From Leptospira sp. WS39.C2 (lineage in GTDB: Bacteria > Spirochaetota > Leptospiria > Leptospirales > Leptospiraceae), in assembly GCF_040833965.1 (NCBI RefSeq), contig NZ_CP162142.1, positions 3,656,065 to 3,720,064 of the forward strand: 64,000 nt of DNA. Reading direction: 5' to 3'. Every line of letters begins with the position of its first letter. Positions within the stretch are counted from its first letter, which is position 1. The notes beneath the pieces were generated by a model. The model made no database searches, had not been told where the DNA came from, and worked only from the letters and a program-made list of their open reading frames with translations. Both the position numbers and the translations under genes were made by a program. Of this stretch, positions 1-9,178 are shown piece after piece.

Positions 1-1
1 T

Positions 2-322
2 GTTGCTAAAGATACGGAAGAATTACTCAAACAACCTGATCAGATACAAAAAGTCAAAGACCTTGTACTAGAACTTGCAACAAAATACAAAATTCCATTG
101 TCCAATGAAAAGTTAGAAGACCTAAGTGGAATCTTTAGTCATACCCAAGCTAAAAAAAAATGGGGTGGTTCTATCTTTCTCAATGCTAAGGATTTTGATC
201 CTGGTGAAAATTATATGGAACTTATTTTAAATTCAATTGGTGGGAAATACTTTCCCGAATCAGAATGGAAAAATCGAAATTCCATGGATTGGGCAATTTT
301 AAATCGTAATTTTCAACCATAA
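2..322 (+). CDS. Unknown protein, C-terminal part (5' end outside window)
   Basis: The frame is open from the first complete codon of the window to the TAA ending at 322, so this is the last ~106 residues of a longer gene. A TTG at 98 could start a 74-residue product, but the in-frame residues before it are just as protein-like, so I treat the gene as truncated by the window edge. The sequence is hydrophilic, rich in Lys, Asn and Trp, with no motif or membrane segment I recognise. It lies 13 bp before the aminopeptidase gene and may share its transcript. No function is proposed. Confidence 0.7.
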   Translation, partial: VAKDTEELLKQPDQIQKVKDLVLELATKYKIPLSNEKLEDLSGIFSHTQAKKKWGGSIFLNAKDFDPGENYMELILNSIGGKYFPESEWKNRNSMDWAILNRNFQP

Positions 323-335
323 ATACGGAGATCCT

Positions 336-2978
336 ATGAAACATTTACTCAGCAGCATCACATTTGGAAGTTTGTTTTTCCTTCTAAACTGTAATTTCAC
401 AAGCCCTAAATATCACCTTACGTTACAAGAAGCGGAATATCGTTATGAAACCATTGAAAACATAAAATACAATTTAGACATTCAATTATCACCAAAGGAA
501 AGTTTTACGGGTAAAGTAAACATACAGTTTGTTGGTAAAAAAATTAGAGATTTACGTTTAGATTATTTCCAAGGGGAAATCAAATCCATTATTTTTAACG
601 ATGAACCTTTAAATGATTTTGTATATAAAAATGGCCAAATCCAACTCCCTTCAGACCGTTTGATGATTGGAAACAATACACTTTCTATCACTTTTGAAAC
701 TCCTTATGCGAAAACGGGGAATGGTTTGCACAAATTTGTAGATCCGGACGACAAAGAAACTTACATTTATTCACAGTTTGAAGCCTTCCATGCAAACAAA
801 ATGTTTCCGTGTTTTGACCAACCAGATCTTAAAGCTAACTTCCAACTCCAAGTGACAGCACCGAAAAATTGGAAGGTAATCTCAACAACCCTTCCCACTT
901 CTGTTAATAAAAATGATAATCCTGATGAGTTAACTCACAACTTTCCTGAGTCGAAAAAAATCTCAACCTATGTGTTTTCTTTACATGCGGGACCATATCA
1001 GGTTTGGGAAGACAAATTTGAATCCATTCCTCTGCGTCTTTTTGTTCGTAAAACACTTGCTAAGTATGTGGAACCAAAAGATTGGTTTACTTTTACTAAA
1101 GAAGGATTTGCCTTTTTTAATTCATACTTCGGAATTCCGTATCCATTCGAAAAATACGATCAAATCATCGTACCTGAATTTAATTTTGGGGCCATGGAAA
1201 ATGTAGCGGCCGTAACATTTTCAGAACGATTTGTTTCGCGTGCATCTATGACACGCTCCCAAAGGGAAAATCTTTCTGATGTTGTTTTACATGAAATGGC
1301 TCACATGTGGTTTGGAAACCTTGTCACTATGAAATGGTGGAACGGACTTTGGTTAAATGAAAGTTTTGCAACATACATGGCAAGTTTAGCCCAAGCAAAA
1401 AATTCAGAATTCCAAGAAACATGGATTAGTTTTTTCGAAAAAATGAAACAATGGGCTTATGAAGAAGATGGATTTAGTACAAACCATCCAGTCGAAGCAA
1501 AGGTCAATGATACAGAAGAAGCTTTTACTCAGTTTGATGGAATTACTTACGGAAAAGGTGCGTCTGTCTTAAAACAATTGGTATTTTTTATTGGCGAAGA
1601 AAGTTTTCAAAAAGGTGTACAAAACTATCTTAGAAAGTACTCTTATTCCAATTCTACTCTTCATGACTTTTTAAAAGAACTCGAATTTGTAAGTGGGTTC
1701 TCGATGAAAAAATGGTCAAAAGATTGGCTGGAAACAAAAGGCACAAACCAAATTACTCTCACTACAGTATGTGCAAACAATCATTTGTATGGAAAAATTG
1801 TTCAATCCGCACCAGGACCTGAAAACAAACTCCGTGATCACAAAACCATTTTAGGACTTTATAATTTTGATAAAACTAACAAACAATTATTTTACGAACA
1901 GTTTTCCGTTGTTTATTCTGGGCGCTCTAGTGAAGCAATTCTCGAAGTTAAGTCTTGCCCAGATTACATTCTATTTAATGCGGAAGATCATGATTTTGTG
2001 ATTTGGAACTGGTCCAATGTTAACAAAGAAAATTTAGAATATGTCTTAGAGTTTGACAGTGATCCTATGCGCAAACTGATATTATGGACAGATTATTTCA
2101 GACAAGTTTCACTTGCGAATATCACATTCGATGAATTTAAAGATAGTGCAATTTCTCTTTACCAAAAAGAATCAGATATCAAAATCAAACGTTGGATCTT
2201 ATCAAAGTTAGCTGGCGATAACGGAAATACTTATGTGACAAGCCGTTTTTGGTTTCCTGAAACCAAAAGAAACCTGCATTTGGATTCTTTACAAAACTTT
2301 ATCCTAAACGAATTGTCAAAAGTGAAAGCTGGAAGTGATGAACAAAGGTATTTGTTACTTTCTTTGATTGATTCAACTTATACAGAAACTAGTCAAAAAA
2401 GGTTGTATGATGTTTTAGAAAATAAACTCAGTTTTCCGGGATTGAAACTAGACCAAGACTTACGTTGGAATATGATCATCAAACTTAGTTCTCTTGAAAA
2501 AAATCGAAACAAAATTCAAACCATCATAGATCGTGAAAAAAAATTAGATCCATCTAGTCGTGGAGTTAATTCTAGTTTAGCAGCCGAAGCAATTGAACCA
2601 AATGCAAAAGTAAAAGAAAAATGGATCCAAGTATTATTGAATCCAAAATCTAGTTCATATTCTTCTTCATCACTTAGAGTGGTTTCCTACTCCTTATTCC
2701 CTGAATACCAAAAAGATATCCAACTCCAATTTTTGGACAAATACTTTGATGCTTTGGACATGTTCCAACATACAGATGATGAAAACTATTTGGATGCGTT
2801 TGCTAAAAGCCTTTCACCAGACTTTTGCACAGATGAAACATTGTTGATCTTAAAAAAATTCACTAACAATCATCCAAAATTGCCAGCTCCTGTGAAAAAA
2901 ACCCTAATCAAACAAATTGATTCTGAGAAAAAGTGCATCCAAATGAAATACAAACATAAAGAACTCATCTCAAATTAA
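336..2978 (+). CDS. M1-family zinc aminopeptidase, lipoprotein
   Basis: A zinc metallo-aminopeptidase of the M1 (PepN/aminopeptidase N) family that removes N-terminal residues from peptides. Seen directly: the exopeptidase motif GAMEN at about residues 285-289, and HEMAH at 319-323 followed 18 residues later by the third zinc ligand in LNES (Glu342), the exact HExxH-x18-E spacing of the family. The N-terminus is a short signal sequence ending in LLNC, so the protein is probably lipid-anchored on the periplasmic or outer-membrane side, unlike cytoplasmic E. coli PepN. At 880 residues it has the expected length for N-domain, catalytic domain and helical C-terminal part. The ATG follows GGAG. 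Two TRL-like lipoprotein genes follow with gaps of 11 bp and a 4-bp overlap, suggesting one transcript. Confidence 0.93.
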   Translation: MKHLLSSITFGSLFFLLNCNFTSPKYHLTLQEAEYRYETIENIKYNLDIQLSPKESFTGKVNIQFVGKKIRDLRLDYFQGEIKSIIFNDEPLNDFVYKNGQIQLPSDRLMIGNNTLSITFETPYAKTGNGLHKFVDPDDKETYIYSQFEAFHANKMFPCFDQPDLKANFQLQVTAPKNWKVISTTLPTSVNKNDNPDELTHNFPESKKISTYVFSLHAGPYQVWEDKFESIPLRLFVRKTLAKYVEPKDWFTFTKEGFAFFNSYFGIPYPFEKYDQIIVPEFNFGAMENVAAVTFSERFVSRASMTRSQRENLSDVVLHEMAHMWFGNLVTMKWWNGLWLNESFATYMASLAQAKNSEFQETWISFFEKMKQWAYEEDGFSTNHPVEAKVNDTEEAFTQFDGITYGKGASVLKQLVFFIGEESFQKGVQNYLRKYSYSNSTLHDFLKELEFVSGFSMKKWSKDWLETKGTNQITLTTVCANNHLYGKIVQSAPGPENKLRDHKTILGLYNFDKTNKQLFYEQFSVVYSGRSSEAILEVKSCPDYILFNAEDHDFVIWNWSNVNKENLEYVLEFDSDPMRKLILWTDYFRQVSLANITFDEFKDSAISLYQKESDIKIKRWILSKLAGDNGNTYVTSRFWFPETKRNLHLDSLQNFILNELSKVKAGSDEQRYLLLSLIDSTYTETSQKRLYDVLENKLSFPGLKLDQDLRWNMIIKLSSLEKNRNKIQTIIDREKKLDPSSRGVNSSLAAEAIEPNAKVKEKWIQVLLNPKSSSYSSSSLRVVSYSLFPEYQKDIQLQFLDKYFDALDMFQHTDDENYLDAFAKSLSPDFCTDETLLILKKFTNNHPKLPAPVKKTLIKQIDSEKKCIQMKYKHKELISN

Positions 2979-2989
2979 AGGATCGAAAA

Positions 2990-3313
2990 TTGGTTCAAAA
3001 AAAAATAACTCTAGGTTTCGTATTTTTGATCTTTCATCTATTGCTCGTTAGCTGTGCTTCGCCTGGATTTGGACCAAGAGGTTTTTTATTCACAAAAACT
3101 AAAATTGGTGTTTTTGGGACAGGGGAAACTTCCAAAAGAAGGGTCACTTCTTGTATCCATTCGATTCTTGGATTATTCTCTTTTGGTGATGCTTCATTTG
3201 AATTTTTAAAATCTAGATCAAAAATCCAAACGGTTACCGAAACCAATTGGACAACATTCGTTGTCCTTGGGGTATATGCCAACCTTTGTGTGGAAATATC
3301 AGGTAACGAATGA
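2990..3313 (+). CDS. TRL-like lipoprotein (first of a tandem pair)
   Basis: A 107-residue secreted lipoprotein. The signal segment ends in a lipobox around LLVSCAS, and the mature part has the TRL-like layout (family PF13146 as I recall it): a Gly-rich GFGPRG opening, a central SC-hSILGLFSFGDAS element, and a closing hGVYANLCVEISG. The function of the family is unknown. The start is TTG at 2990, chosen because AAAGGA lies just upstream and no ATG precedes the signal sequence. It is 11 bp after the aminopeptidase stop and overlaps the next gene by ATGA, so the three are probably translated from one message. Paralogues lie at 3310, 28218 and 28701. Confidence 0.8.
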   Translation: MVQKKITLGFVFLIFHLLLVSCASPGFGPRGFLFTKTKIGVFGTGETSKRRVTSCIHSILGLFSFGDASFEFLKSRSKIQTVTETNWTTFVVLGVYANLCVEISGNE

Positions 3314-3654
3314 AAAAAACATTTCAAAATATCAAGGTTTATTTTTTTATTTCATCCTTCATCGGGCTAACGAGTTCATGTGTCAATTTAGGACAACCCC
3401 AAGGTCTTGGACCTACAGGAATTTTGTATGCTTCGTATACACTTGCTGTTTCGGAAAGACCTCTCACCAAACAAGCGTTAAAAAGAGGAAAAGCATGCCT
3501 AAAACGCATCGGTTTTTTTTATGTCACAGGTGATGGGAGTATTTTATCAGCTACAGAAGAAGGTGGAATCCAAGAAGTTTTTCGAATAGAAAAAGAGGCA
3601 ACAAATTACCTCTCTCTCTATTCTACTTTATGTACGATTGTTTGGGGGAATTAA
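3310..3654 (+). CDS. TRL-like lipoprotein (second of a tandem pair)
   Basis: A 114-residue lipoprotein starting at the ATG of an ATGA overlap with the preceding gene. A hydrophobic signal segment ends at TSSCVN (lipobox-like). The mature region repeats the TRL-like plan: [14 protein letters not shown], a Cys in KACLK, a conserved GDGS turn, and an ending [12 protein letters not shown]. It is more diverged than its neighbour: the usual ILGLxxxGDAS core is replaced by [12 protein letters not shown]. Its stop overlaps the stop of the convergent glycerophosphodiesterase by three bases. Function unknown; duplication followed by divergence is likely. Confidence 0.75.
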   Translation: MKKTFQNIKVYFFISSFIGLTSSCVNLGQPQGLGPTGILYASYTLAVSERPLTKQALKRGKACLKRIGFFYVTGDGSILSATEEGGIQEVFRIEKEATNYLSLYSTLCTIVWGN

Positions 3655-4607
3655 TTTTTTTTCCGAACTACTTTATCTAACATATCTGGATAATCCGAAA
3701 TTATACCATCCACACCACAAGAAACCAAACGATTCATTTCTTTTTCCGAATTGACTGTCCATGGAATCACCATCATACCTTTGTCATGTGATGATTTCAC
3801 AAACTTGGGTGTTACATACAGAAAATAAGGTGAGATAATATCAGCTTGTTTTTCTTTTGCTAATCCAAGTATTGAATCTCTATATCCATTTCCAAATCCA
3901 ATGGTCATTAAAAAACCTTGGAAATATGTTGGTACAAAAAGTGCACTCGTTTTTAGTTTCGGATTCTTTTGTTTTGAAATAGAAAGTGTTCTTAGATCAA
4001 AGGATTGTATGGTGGATCGTTCCACTACCTTGTATTTTTCAATAATCTGAATCAGTTTTTCCGTATGTTCTTTTACTAAAGTATCAGGGGCAGATCCATC
4101 ATCTGGAAATTTTGTTTCTATATTAAACTCATATACTTCTTTGGATTTTTTTTCATGTTTCAAAACCAATTCAAAAAATTCTTCTAACGATAAAAGTTTG
4201 GTTCCAGGAACAGGGATTTGTTTTGGAAAATTAGGATTTTGTTTTGTACCGCAGTCTAACGCTTGTAATTCGTTCAATGTAAGTTCATATAAAGATTTTT
4301 TTTGGATCTGAGTACCATCTGCATTTTGGCAAATGACTGGATTTGTATCAGAATCATGGTGGATAACAACACGTTTGTCTTTAGTTAAAACCGTATCCAA
4401 TTCAAGAGTGACCATTTTATATTTGATCGCTTCTTCAAATGCTGGCCAAGTATTTTCTGGTTTTAACCCACGTGCACCACGATGTCCTTGTAAGTCGATG
4501 TCTTTACGTAAACGATTTGGAGTTTCGACTGAGGCACAATTCACAACCAACAAACTTATAAAACTTAAAGCCATAAAGAGCTTACAAAACGAGAGAATCA
4601 ATTTCAT
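3651..4607 (-). CDS. Glycerophosphodiester phosphodiesterase, lipoprotein
   Basis: A GDPD/GlpQ-family enzyme that hydrolyses deacylated phospholipids (glycerophosphodiesters) to glycerol-3-phosphate and an alcohol. The family signature is visible: [13 protein letters not shown] near residues 41-53 with the catalytic His-Arg, then LELDTV and the second His-containing strand VVIHHDS. The C-terminal barrel ends with [12 protein letters not shown], the usual closing strand. A signal sequence ending LLVVNCAS marks a lipoprotein. I take the ATG at 4607 (318 aa); an adjacent TTG at 4610 could add one residue, and AGGT lies about 9 nt upstream. The gene converges on the TRL-like pair, with overlapping stop codons. 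Confidence 0.9.
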   Translation of the reverse strand: MKLILSFCKLFMALSFISLLVVNCASVETPNRLRKDIDLQGHRGARGLKPENTWPAFEEAIKYKMVTLELDTVLTKDKRVVIHHDSDTNPVICQNADGTQIQKKSLYELTLNELQALDCGTKQNPNFPKQIPVPGTKLLSLEEFFELVLKHEKKSKEVYEFNIETKFPDDGSAPDTLVKEHTEKLIQIIEKYKVVERSTIQSFDLRTLSISKQKNPKLKTSALFVPTYFQGFLMTIGFGNGYRDSILGLAKEKQADIISPYFLYVTPKFVKSSHDKGMMVIPWTVNSEKEMNRLVSCGVDGIISDYPDMLDKVVRKKN

Positions 4608-4783
4608 CAAAGTTTACCTGCTTTGGCAAAATTCCATCGTAAGTTTTTATTGCATCAAGTAAGAAAAAAGTTTCGATTTTACAAAAAAAATGAAATGATC
4701 CGCGGATTGAAAATTAGTTTGAATTGTTTCTTTTTGTATTCTTTTGCCAGTCTTAAAAAGGAAAAGAATGGAAAAAACGAGCA

Positions 4784-4810
4784 CACCACCTACGGTAACA
4801 TCGGTGGTGG
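4784..4810. repeat. Inverted repeat CACCACC...GGTGGTG
   Basis: CACCACC (4784-4790) can pair with GGTGGTG (4803-4809) across a 12-base loop. It is GC-rich compared with its AT-rich surroundings and has no U-run after it, so it is not a standard terminator. It may be part of a leader RNA or a protein-binding dyad. Confidence 0.4.
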
Positions 4811-4896
4811 CTCCAGAAAGGAAATTTAGCGTAATAACAGCGTAACGCAAATTTTCCCATCCAAGTCAACCTAATCCATGCGAATCTTATTCATCC

Positions 4897-4949
4897 AAAC
4901 CGTTCTTAACGTTTTTGGAGCCTTTTCAGAACGTAAATAACGGTTTTTT
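4897..4949 (+). terminator. Terminator-like hairpin just upstream of the XRE-type gene
   Basis: The arms at 4897-4913 and 4930-4946 pair at 15 of 17 positions around a 16-base loop, and the 3' arm runs into T6 (4944-4949) followed by a second T-rich run. This is a good rho-independent terminator for the plus strand. No plus-strand gene lies upstream before 3654, and the next start codon is only 21 bp after the T6 run, so it may terminate a small RNA or act as an attenuator of the gene at 4970. Confidence 0.6.
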
Positions 4950-4969
4950 AAAATTTTTTTTGCTAACTC

Positions 4970-5455
4970 ATGGAAAAAGTAAATCATTTCAGAAATTATA
5001 GAGAGAGAAGAAATCTCACACGCATTCAATTATCAGAAAAATTGAATATTCCACGGTCCGCAATTGAGTTATTGGAATCCGAAGAATGGATTCGTTCCAA
5101 ATTTGATTATGTCGTTTTGGTTGCAAAAGAACTTGGACTCTCACTCATAGATCTCATCCGAAACGAATTTGATTATGATTTGGAAAGAGAGTTTTTTAAC
5201 GAAGAGGAATTCGAGGAAATTGTCGCCCGATATGCCAATGCAAGAGTCACTTTGATACTTTCGGAACTTAAACTTTTCTGCCGGAATGCCAAAGTACGAT
5301 TAGATGATTTTGATATTACGGAACTTTCCTTTTCCATGGGAAGTTTACACAAACTCATTACTCTCAATCAAAAATTGGAACGTGGCGAAATTAGCACTAA
5401 GGATGCACTTGTTGAATTTCCGCCAAAATGGGGAAAGTTCAGCAACCGGGCTTAA
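4970..5455 (+). CDS. XRE-type helix-turn-helix regulator
   Basis: A 161-residue cytoplasmic protein with an N-terminal Cro/CI-like helix-turn-helix at about residues 5-65: the elements RNLTRIQLSEKLNIPRSAI and LLESEEW match the recognition-helix layout of XRE domains. The remaining ~95 residues are acidic and helical (EEEFEEIVARYANARV) with no known domain, probably for dimerisation or partner contact. There is no strong ribosome site before the ATG, only a T-rich stretch following the hairpin at 4897-4949, so expression may depend on that structure. It converges with fliG. Target unknown. Confidence 0.75.
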   Translation: MEKVNHFRNYRERRNLTRIQLSEKLNIPRSAIELLESEEWIRSKFDYVVLVAKELGLSLIDLIRNEFDYDLEREFFNEEEFEEIVARYANARVTLILSELKLFCRNAKVRLDDFDITELSFSMGSLHKLITLNQKLERGEISTKDALVEFPPKWGKFSNRA

Positions 5456-5473
5456 TGATTTTGAACTTGTAGT

Positions 5474-6487
5474 TTAAACCACAAGTTCGTCTTCTCCCGC
5501 ACGAGCCACAACGATCTCGCCGGCTTCTTCCAGTTTACGGATGATGTTTACAATTTTTTGCTGAGCGTCTTCAACGTCTTTCAAACGAACAGGACCCATA
5601 AAATCCATATCTTCTCGGAGTAAGTTTGCGGCACGTTTGGACATGTTTTTAAAGATTTTATCTTGTACTTCCGAATCCACCGACTTAAGCGCTTTTGCTA
5701 AATCCGTGTTATCCACTTCTCGCATTACTTTTTGGATCGCACGGTCGTCGAGTAGGACGATATCTTCGAATACGAACATCCGTTTTTTGATCTCTTCTGC
5801 AAGTTCCGGGTCTTCCTCTTCCAAGGCTTCGATGATGGTTTTTTCAGTTCCCCGGTCGACCAAGTTCAAAATCTCCACCACGGAATCAATACCCCCAGCA
5901 GAGGTATAATCCTCAGAAGCAAGAGTCGATAGTTTACGTTCTAACACCCGTTCTACCTCACGAAGTACGTCCGGAGATACACGGTCCATCGTTGCGATCC
6001 GTTTGGCAACTTCTGCTTGGATTTGGTGCGGAAGGTTTGATAAGATATTGGATGCTTTTTGCGGATCCAAATAAGAAAGAATGAGTGCGATCGTCTGAGG
6101 GTGTTCCCCCTGGATAAAGTTGAGAAGGTGGGCCGGGTCGGTTCTACGAATAAAGTCAAACGGCCTTACTTGTAATGAGGAAGTGAGCCGATTGATGATA
6201 TCGATCGCTTTCTGGTTACCAAGTGCTTTTTCGAGTAGTCCTCGTGCAAAGTCAATACCACCATTGGTGATAAACTCTTGTGCCATCATGAGTTCATTGA
6301 ACTCAACGAGCACCTTCTCTTTGTCTTCAGGAGTGATTTTATCTAAACGGGCGATTTCAAACGTGATTTGTTCAATCTCGTCTTCCCGTAAGTGTTTGAA
6401 GATTTCGGAGGCCACTTCGTTTCCAACCGCAACCAAAAAGATGGCGGCCTTTTGTCTACCTGTGAGAGATGGCTTCTTATTGATCAT
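5474..6487 (-). CDS. fliG: Flagellar motor switch protein FliG
   Basis: FliG forms part of the rotor-mounted C-ring and transmits torque from the MotA/B stator; in spirochaetes it drives the periplasmic flagella. The 337-residue length is normal. The sequence shows the N-terminal ring-assembly domain, a middle domain with EHPQTIALILSYL (the conserved EHPQ element that contacts FliM), and a C-terminal domain with DRAIQKVMREVD and the following charged helix that interacts with MotA. The ATG at 6487 has GGACGAAG upstream. Base composition is more GC-rich than neighbouring genes, as is common for highly expressed conserved genes. No other flagellar gene is adjacent, so it stands alone here. Confidence 0.97.
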   Translation of the reverse strand: MINKKPSLTGRQKAAIFLVAVGNEVASEIFKHLREDEIEQITFEIARLDKITPEDKEKVLVEFNELMMAQEFITNGGIDFARGLLEKALGNQKAIDIINRLTSSLQVRPFDFIRRTDPAHLLNFIQGEHPQTIALILSYLDPQKASNILSNLPHQIQAEVAKRIATMDRVSPDVLREVERVLERKLSTLASEDYTSAGGIDSVVEILNLVDRGTEKTIIEALEEEDPELAEEIKKRMFVFEDIVLLDDRAIQKVMREVDNTDLAKALKSVDSEVQDKIFKNMSKRAANLLREDMDFMGPVRLKDVEDAQQKIVNIIRKLEEAGEIVVARAGEDELVV

Positions 6488-6708
6488 ACTTCGTCCCGAA
6501 ATCCGTACTATTTAATGTATCGGCGGACTCTTAAAAAAACAATGAGATTTATTCTTCCATAAAATTTGGTAGGAAACCAATCAAAATCCTTCCTTTATCT
6601 TAAAATCGAGTCCTAACCTGGGAATTTTCTAATTTTTCTCATCCACTCACCTAGAAGCCCAACCTTTGCCATTTTCTAATTCAGTACCAAAAACATATTT
6701 TTTATGTT

Positions 6709-6716
6709 GACCGGTC
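6709..6716. promoter_or_regulatory. Palindromic GACCGGTC, probable TetR-family operator
   Basis: A perfect 8-bp palindrome lies 25 bp upstream of the start codon of the TetR-type gene, within TTGACCGGTCTA. LmrA/YxaF-subfamily TetR regulators are known to bind sites built around GACCGGTC. Position and sequence both fit autoregulation, but binding is inferred. Confidence 0.6.
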
Positions 6717-6741
6717 TATTATTTAGCTTTTCATTGGTTTT

Positions 6742-7314
6742 GTGGGTAAAAAAGGTATCGATACCAAACAAAGGATCATTGAAGTGATGGCCGGATTATT
6801 AGAAGAATCCGGTTATGAAGCAACTGGTCTCAGTGAACTTGGGAAGGAAACGGAGACACCAAAAGGATCTCTCTACTTTCATTTTCCAGGTGGTAAGGAG
6901 GAACTCACAAGTCTTGCCATATTACAATCGGGAAACCAATTAAATGAATTTTTTAATTTGATACTTTCTAAGAGTGAAAATCCAATTCACGCCATTAAAC
7001 AAGTGTTCTCTGCTCTGGAAGACAGAATTGTTTCAAGCCAATTCAAAAAAGGTTGTCCAATTGCCACAACAGCTATGGAGACAGCAGGTAAATCGGTTAT
7101 TGTCGCTGAAGCATGTAAAACAGTTTATAACAAATGGTTAAAAACTTTCGAAAGTTATTTAATAGAGAACAAATATACACCACGTATTGCAAAAAATATT
7201 TCCTTATCATTACTATCCTTATGGGAAGGTGCCTTGTTATTGACAAAACTCCAAAAATCTCCCGAACCATTACGTATTGCTCAAAAAACAGCAGAAACCT
7301 TACTCAAAATATAA
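6742..7314 (+). CDS. TetR/AcrR-family repressor (LmrA/YxaF-like)
   Basis: A 190-residue DNA-binding repressor. The N-terminal helix-turn-helix (about residues 8-55) shows the TetR pattern: TKQRIIEVMAGLLEESGYEAT, then LSELGKETETPKGSLYFHFPGGKEEL. The C-terminal part contains GCPIATTAMETA, characteristic of the LmrA/YxaF C-terminal ligand domain. The start is GTG at 6742; the palindrome at 6709-6716 lies only 25 bp before it, so the leader must be short. A metallo-beta-lactamase-fold gene follows after 78 bp and is the probable regulated partner. The inducing ligand is unknown. Confidence 0.85.
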   Translation: MGKKGIDTKQRIIEVMAGLLEESGYEATGLSELGKETETPKGSLYFHFPGGKEELTSLAILQSGNQLNEFFNLILSKSENPIHAIKQVFSALEDRIVSSQFKKGCPIATTAMETAGKSVIVAEACKTVYNKWLKTFESYLIENKYTPRIAKNISLSLLSLWEGALLLTKLQKSPEPLRIAQKTAETLLKI

Positions 7315-7392
7315 TTCAAACTATATCATTATAAAACTTTTTCAAATAGAAATACACAAAAGGAATTAATTTCAAAAAAAGGATACTCAACA

Positions 7393-8442
7393 ATGAAACA
7401 TCTAACTAAACCAAAACTATTTATAGGAATTATAGTTCTTTTATTCATTTCTTTTACATTATATTTTTTAGGTTATCCCAATCAAAAAATACAAATTGAA
7501 GAATCAGAAATAGCAGATAAGAATACTCCAATCGATAAAGAACAAAACGGAATAGGTGCAGATCTACTTGATGGTGAAAATCCAAACCAAATTCCGAAAC
7601 TCAAAGGTAAATCTAATTTAGTTTTTTCAATTCTAAAAACAGGAGAAGCAAAAACATTAGAAGGTTTCGTAATCGAAGGTGGATCCATAATGAAGATGGT
7701 GACTGTCAGCCATTCTGGATTTTATATCCAACACCCAAAAGGCAGTTTTTTATTCGATACAGGTCTTGGAACCAACATCAAAGAACAGTTTGAAGTTTTC
7801 CCATTCTACTTAAAGATTTTGATGGAATACAAACTTATCGAAACTGCCAAGTCACAATTAGAATCGAATGGAATTGATCACAAATCAATCAACGATATAT
7901 TTTTTTCACACTTACATTGGGATCATGCAAGTGGACTCAAGGATTTTCCGAATGCAAATATTCATAGTGTCAAAGAAGAATTAAACAATCCACTGATTGA
8001 ACTTGGTTACATTCCCTCTCAATTTGATGGTGAAACTGTGAAATGGAAACATCTAAATTTTTCAAATAAACCTTATGCTTCTTATGCGAAAAGTTTTGAT
8101 TGGTTTGGTGATGGCACTGCTGTGTTTGTTCCGATGAAAGGTCATAGCGAAGGTTCGGTCGGACTATTTTTACATACAGAAAATGGAGATGTTTATTTTT
8201 TAACGGGAGATATCGTTTGGAGAAAAGAGGGATTCATAGAACTAAAACACAAACCACGTGGTGCTAGATGGATTGTTGACTATGATACCAAAGAACTTGG
8301 CGAAGAAATAACTCGTGTTCACAAACTCATCAAACAAAATCCTAAACTCATCGTGGTTCCGGCACATGATTTTGATACCCAAGAACCACTTGGGTTTTAT
8401 CCAAAAGTGATCGGTGCAAACAAACTGATGACAATGGATTGA
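7393..8442 (+). CDS. Metallo-beta-lactamase-fold hydrolase, membrane-anchored
   Basis: A 349-residue protein with an N-terminal hydrophobic segment (about residues 10-28) and a metallo-beta-lactamase fold. The dinuclear metal motif HLHWDH is followed by GHSEGS, the later Asp in LTGDI and the final His in PAHDFD, so all ligands appear present. The overall pattern resembles N-acyl-homoserine lactonases and related lactone hydrolases, but substrate cannot be read from sequence. The N-terminal segment suggests export or inner-membrane anchoring with the enzyme in the periplasm. It follows the TetR-type gene by 78 bp and is probably controlled by it. Confidence 0.83.
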   Translation: MKHLTKPKLFIGIIVLLFISFTLYFLGYPNQKIQIEESEIADKNTPIDKEQNGIGADLLDGENPNQIPKLKGKSNLVFSILKTGEAKTLEGFVIEGGSIMKMVTVSHSGFYIQHPKGSFLFDTGLGTNIKEQFEVFPFYLKILMEYKLIETAKSQLESNGIDHKSINDIFFSHLHWDHASGLKDFPNANIHSVKEELNNPLIELGYIPSQFDGETVKWKHLNFSNKPYASYAKSFDWFGDGTAVFVPMKGHSEGSVGLFLHTENGDVYFLTGDIVWRKEGFIELKHKPRGARWIVDYDTKELGEEITRVHKLIKQNPKLIVVPAHDFDTQEPLGFYPKVIGANKLMTMD

Positions 8443-8551
8443 TCCAAGACTGGATATCTCAATCGATAGAGATTTGGATCACAAAATTTAAACTTAAATA
8501 TATTCCATCTTTGGTAGAAGTATAACCATTGATGGATGCCAAACTGATCCC

Positions 8552-9178
8552 TTATACATTACCGTTTGTGTCTATTTTTTCTACATTTGAATCCAAAGAC
8601 TTCTTTTGCGTTAATAAGGATTTGATTCCTTGTAAGGATTGTTCCAATTGTTCGATTTCTTTTTCAATGGTTTCACGATTTTCCTGGATGGATGCGTGAA
8701 ATCCATGCGCTTTTCCCATAAAGTTATGGTAATCTAGGGCGATTTGGTGAAGGGCAGAGTCCCATTGTTTTGGTAATATCCTTCTTTTTTTCCAATACAT
8801 TTTTTGAACCCATTTGTATAGAAATTGCCCAACCCCAATGGCATGTAAAGGAACAAGGATGTAAAGAGACGCAATTACCACCTTAACATAAGAAACTTCA
8901 TTAGAAAACAAACCCCAAAAATAAATCCAAAGGAAACCTAGAAAAATCACTGCACCGGTTAAATTTGCCTTGGGTGTACTTGGTGAGATAGAGTTAAAAA
9001 TAGAAAGGAGGATGACAGAAAAGATGAGTAAAAGGAGAACTTCCCAAGGGACTAAAGTAAAAAACAAATCCCAAAACTTTTGAAAATTCTCCCAACTGGT
9101 TTTGATCTGATTGATCGTGGTTTGGATTTCAACAATTTGGTTTTGGATTTTTTGAAAGAAGTCTGTAATCGCTGACAT
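8552..9178 (-). CDS. Unknown membrane protein with C-terminal coiled coil
   Basis: About 208 residues from the ATG at 9178 (a TTG at 9202 would add eight). An amphipathic N-terminal stretch (IQNQIVEIQTTINQIKTSW) is followed by three hydrophobic segments, and the C-terminal third (ETIEKEIEQLEQSLQGIKSLL) is a probable coiled coil. I recognise no family. Its start codon overlaps by two bases the start codon of the divergent membrane-protein gene at 9177. Both encode membrane proteins of similar character, which suggests a linked role, but nothing in the sequence says what it is. Confidence 0.65.
   Translation of the reverse strand: MSAITDFFQKIQNQIVEIQTTINQIKTSWENFQKFWDLFFTLVPWEVLLLLIFSVILLSIFNSISPSTPKANLTGAVIFLGFLWIYFWGLFSNEVSYVKVVIASLYILVPLHAIGVGQFLYKWVQKMYWKKRRILPKQWDSALHQIALDYHNFMGKAHGFHASIQENRETIEKEIEQLEQSLQGIKSLLTQKKSLDSNVEKIDTNGNV

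Larger units (their letters stand above)
4608..4969. other. 362-bp gene-free region with two hairpins
   Basis: No convincing coding frame is present on either strand; the short open frames lack ribosome sites and recognisable sequence. Two secondary structures stand out: a GGTGGTG hairpin at 4784-4810 and a long terminator-like hairpin at 4897-4949, just before the XRE-type gene. The region could hold promoters for the divergent flanking genes, a regulatory leader, or a small RNA ending at the second hairpin. Confidence 0.5.

Noticed and set aside
4623..4850. Short open frames on both strands upstream of the XRE-type gene
   Set aside because: No ribosome site, no protein-like pattern, and they run through the hairpin structures.
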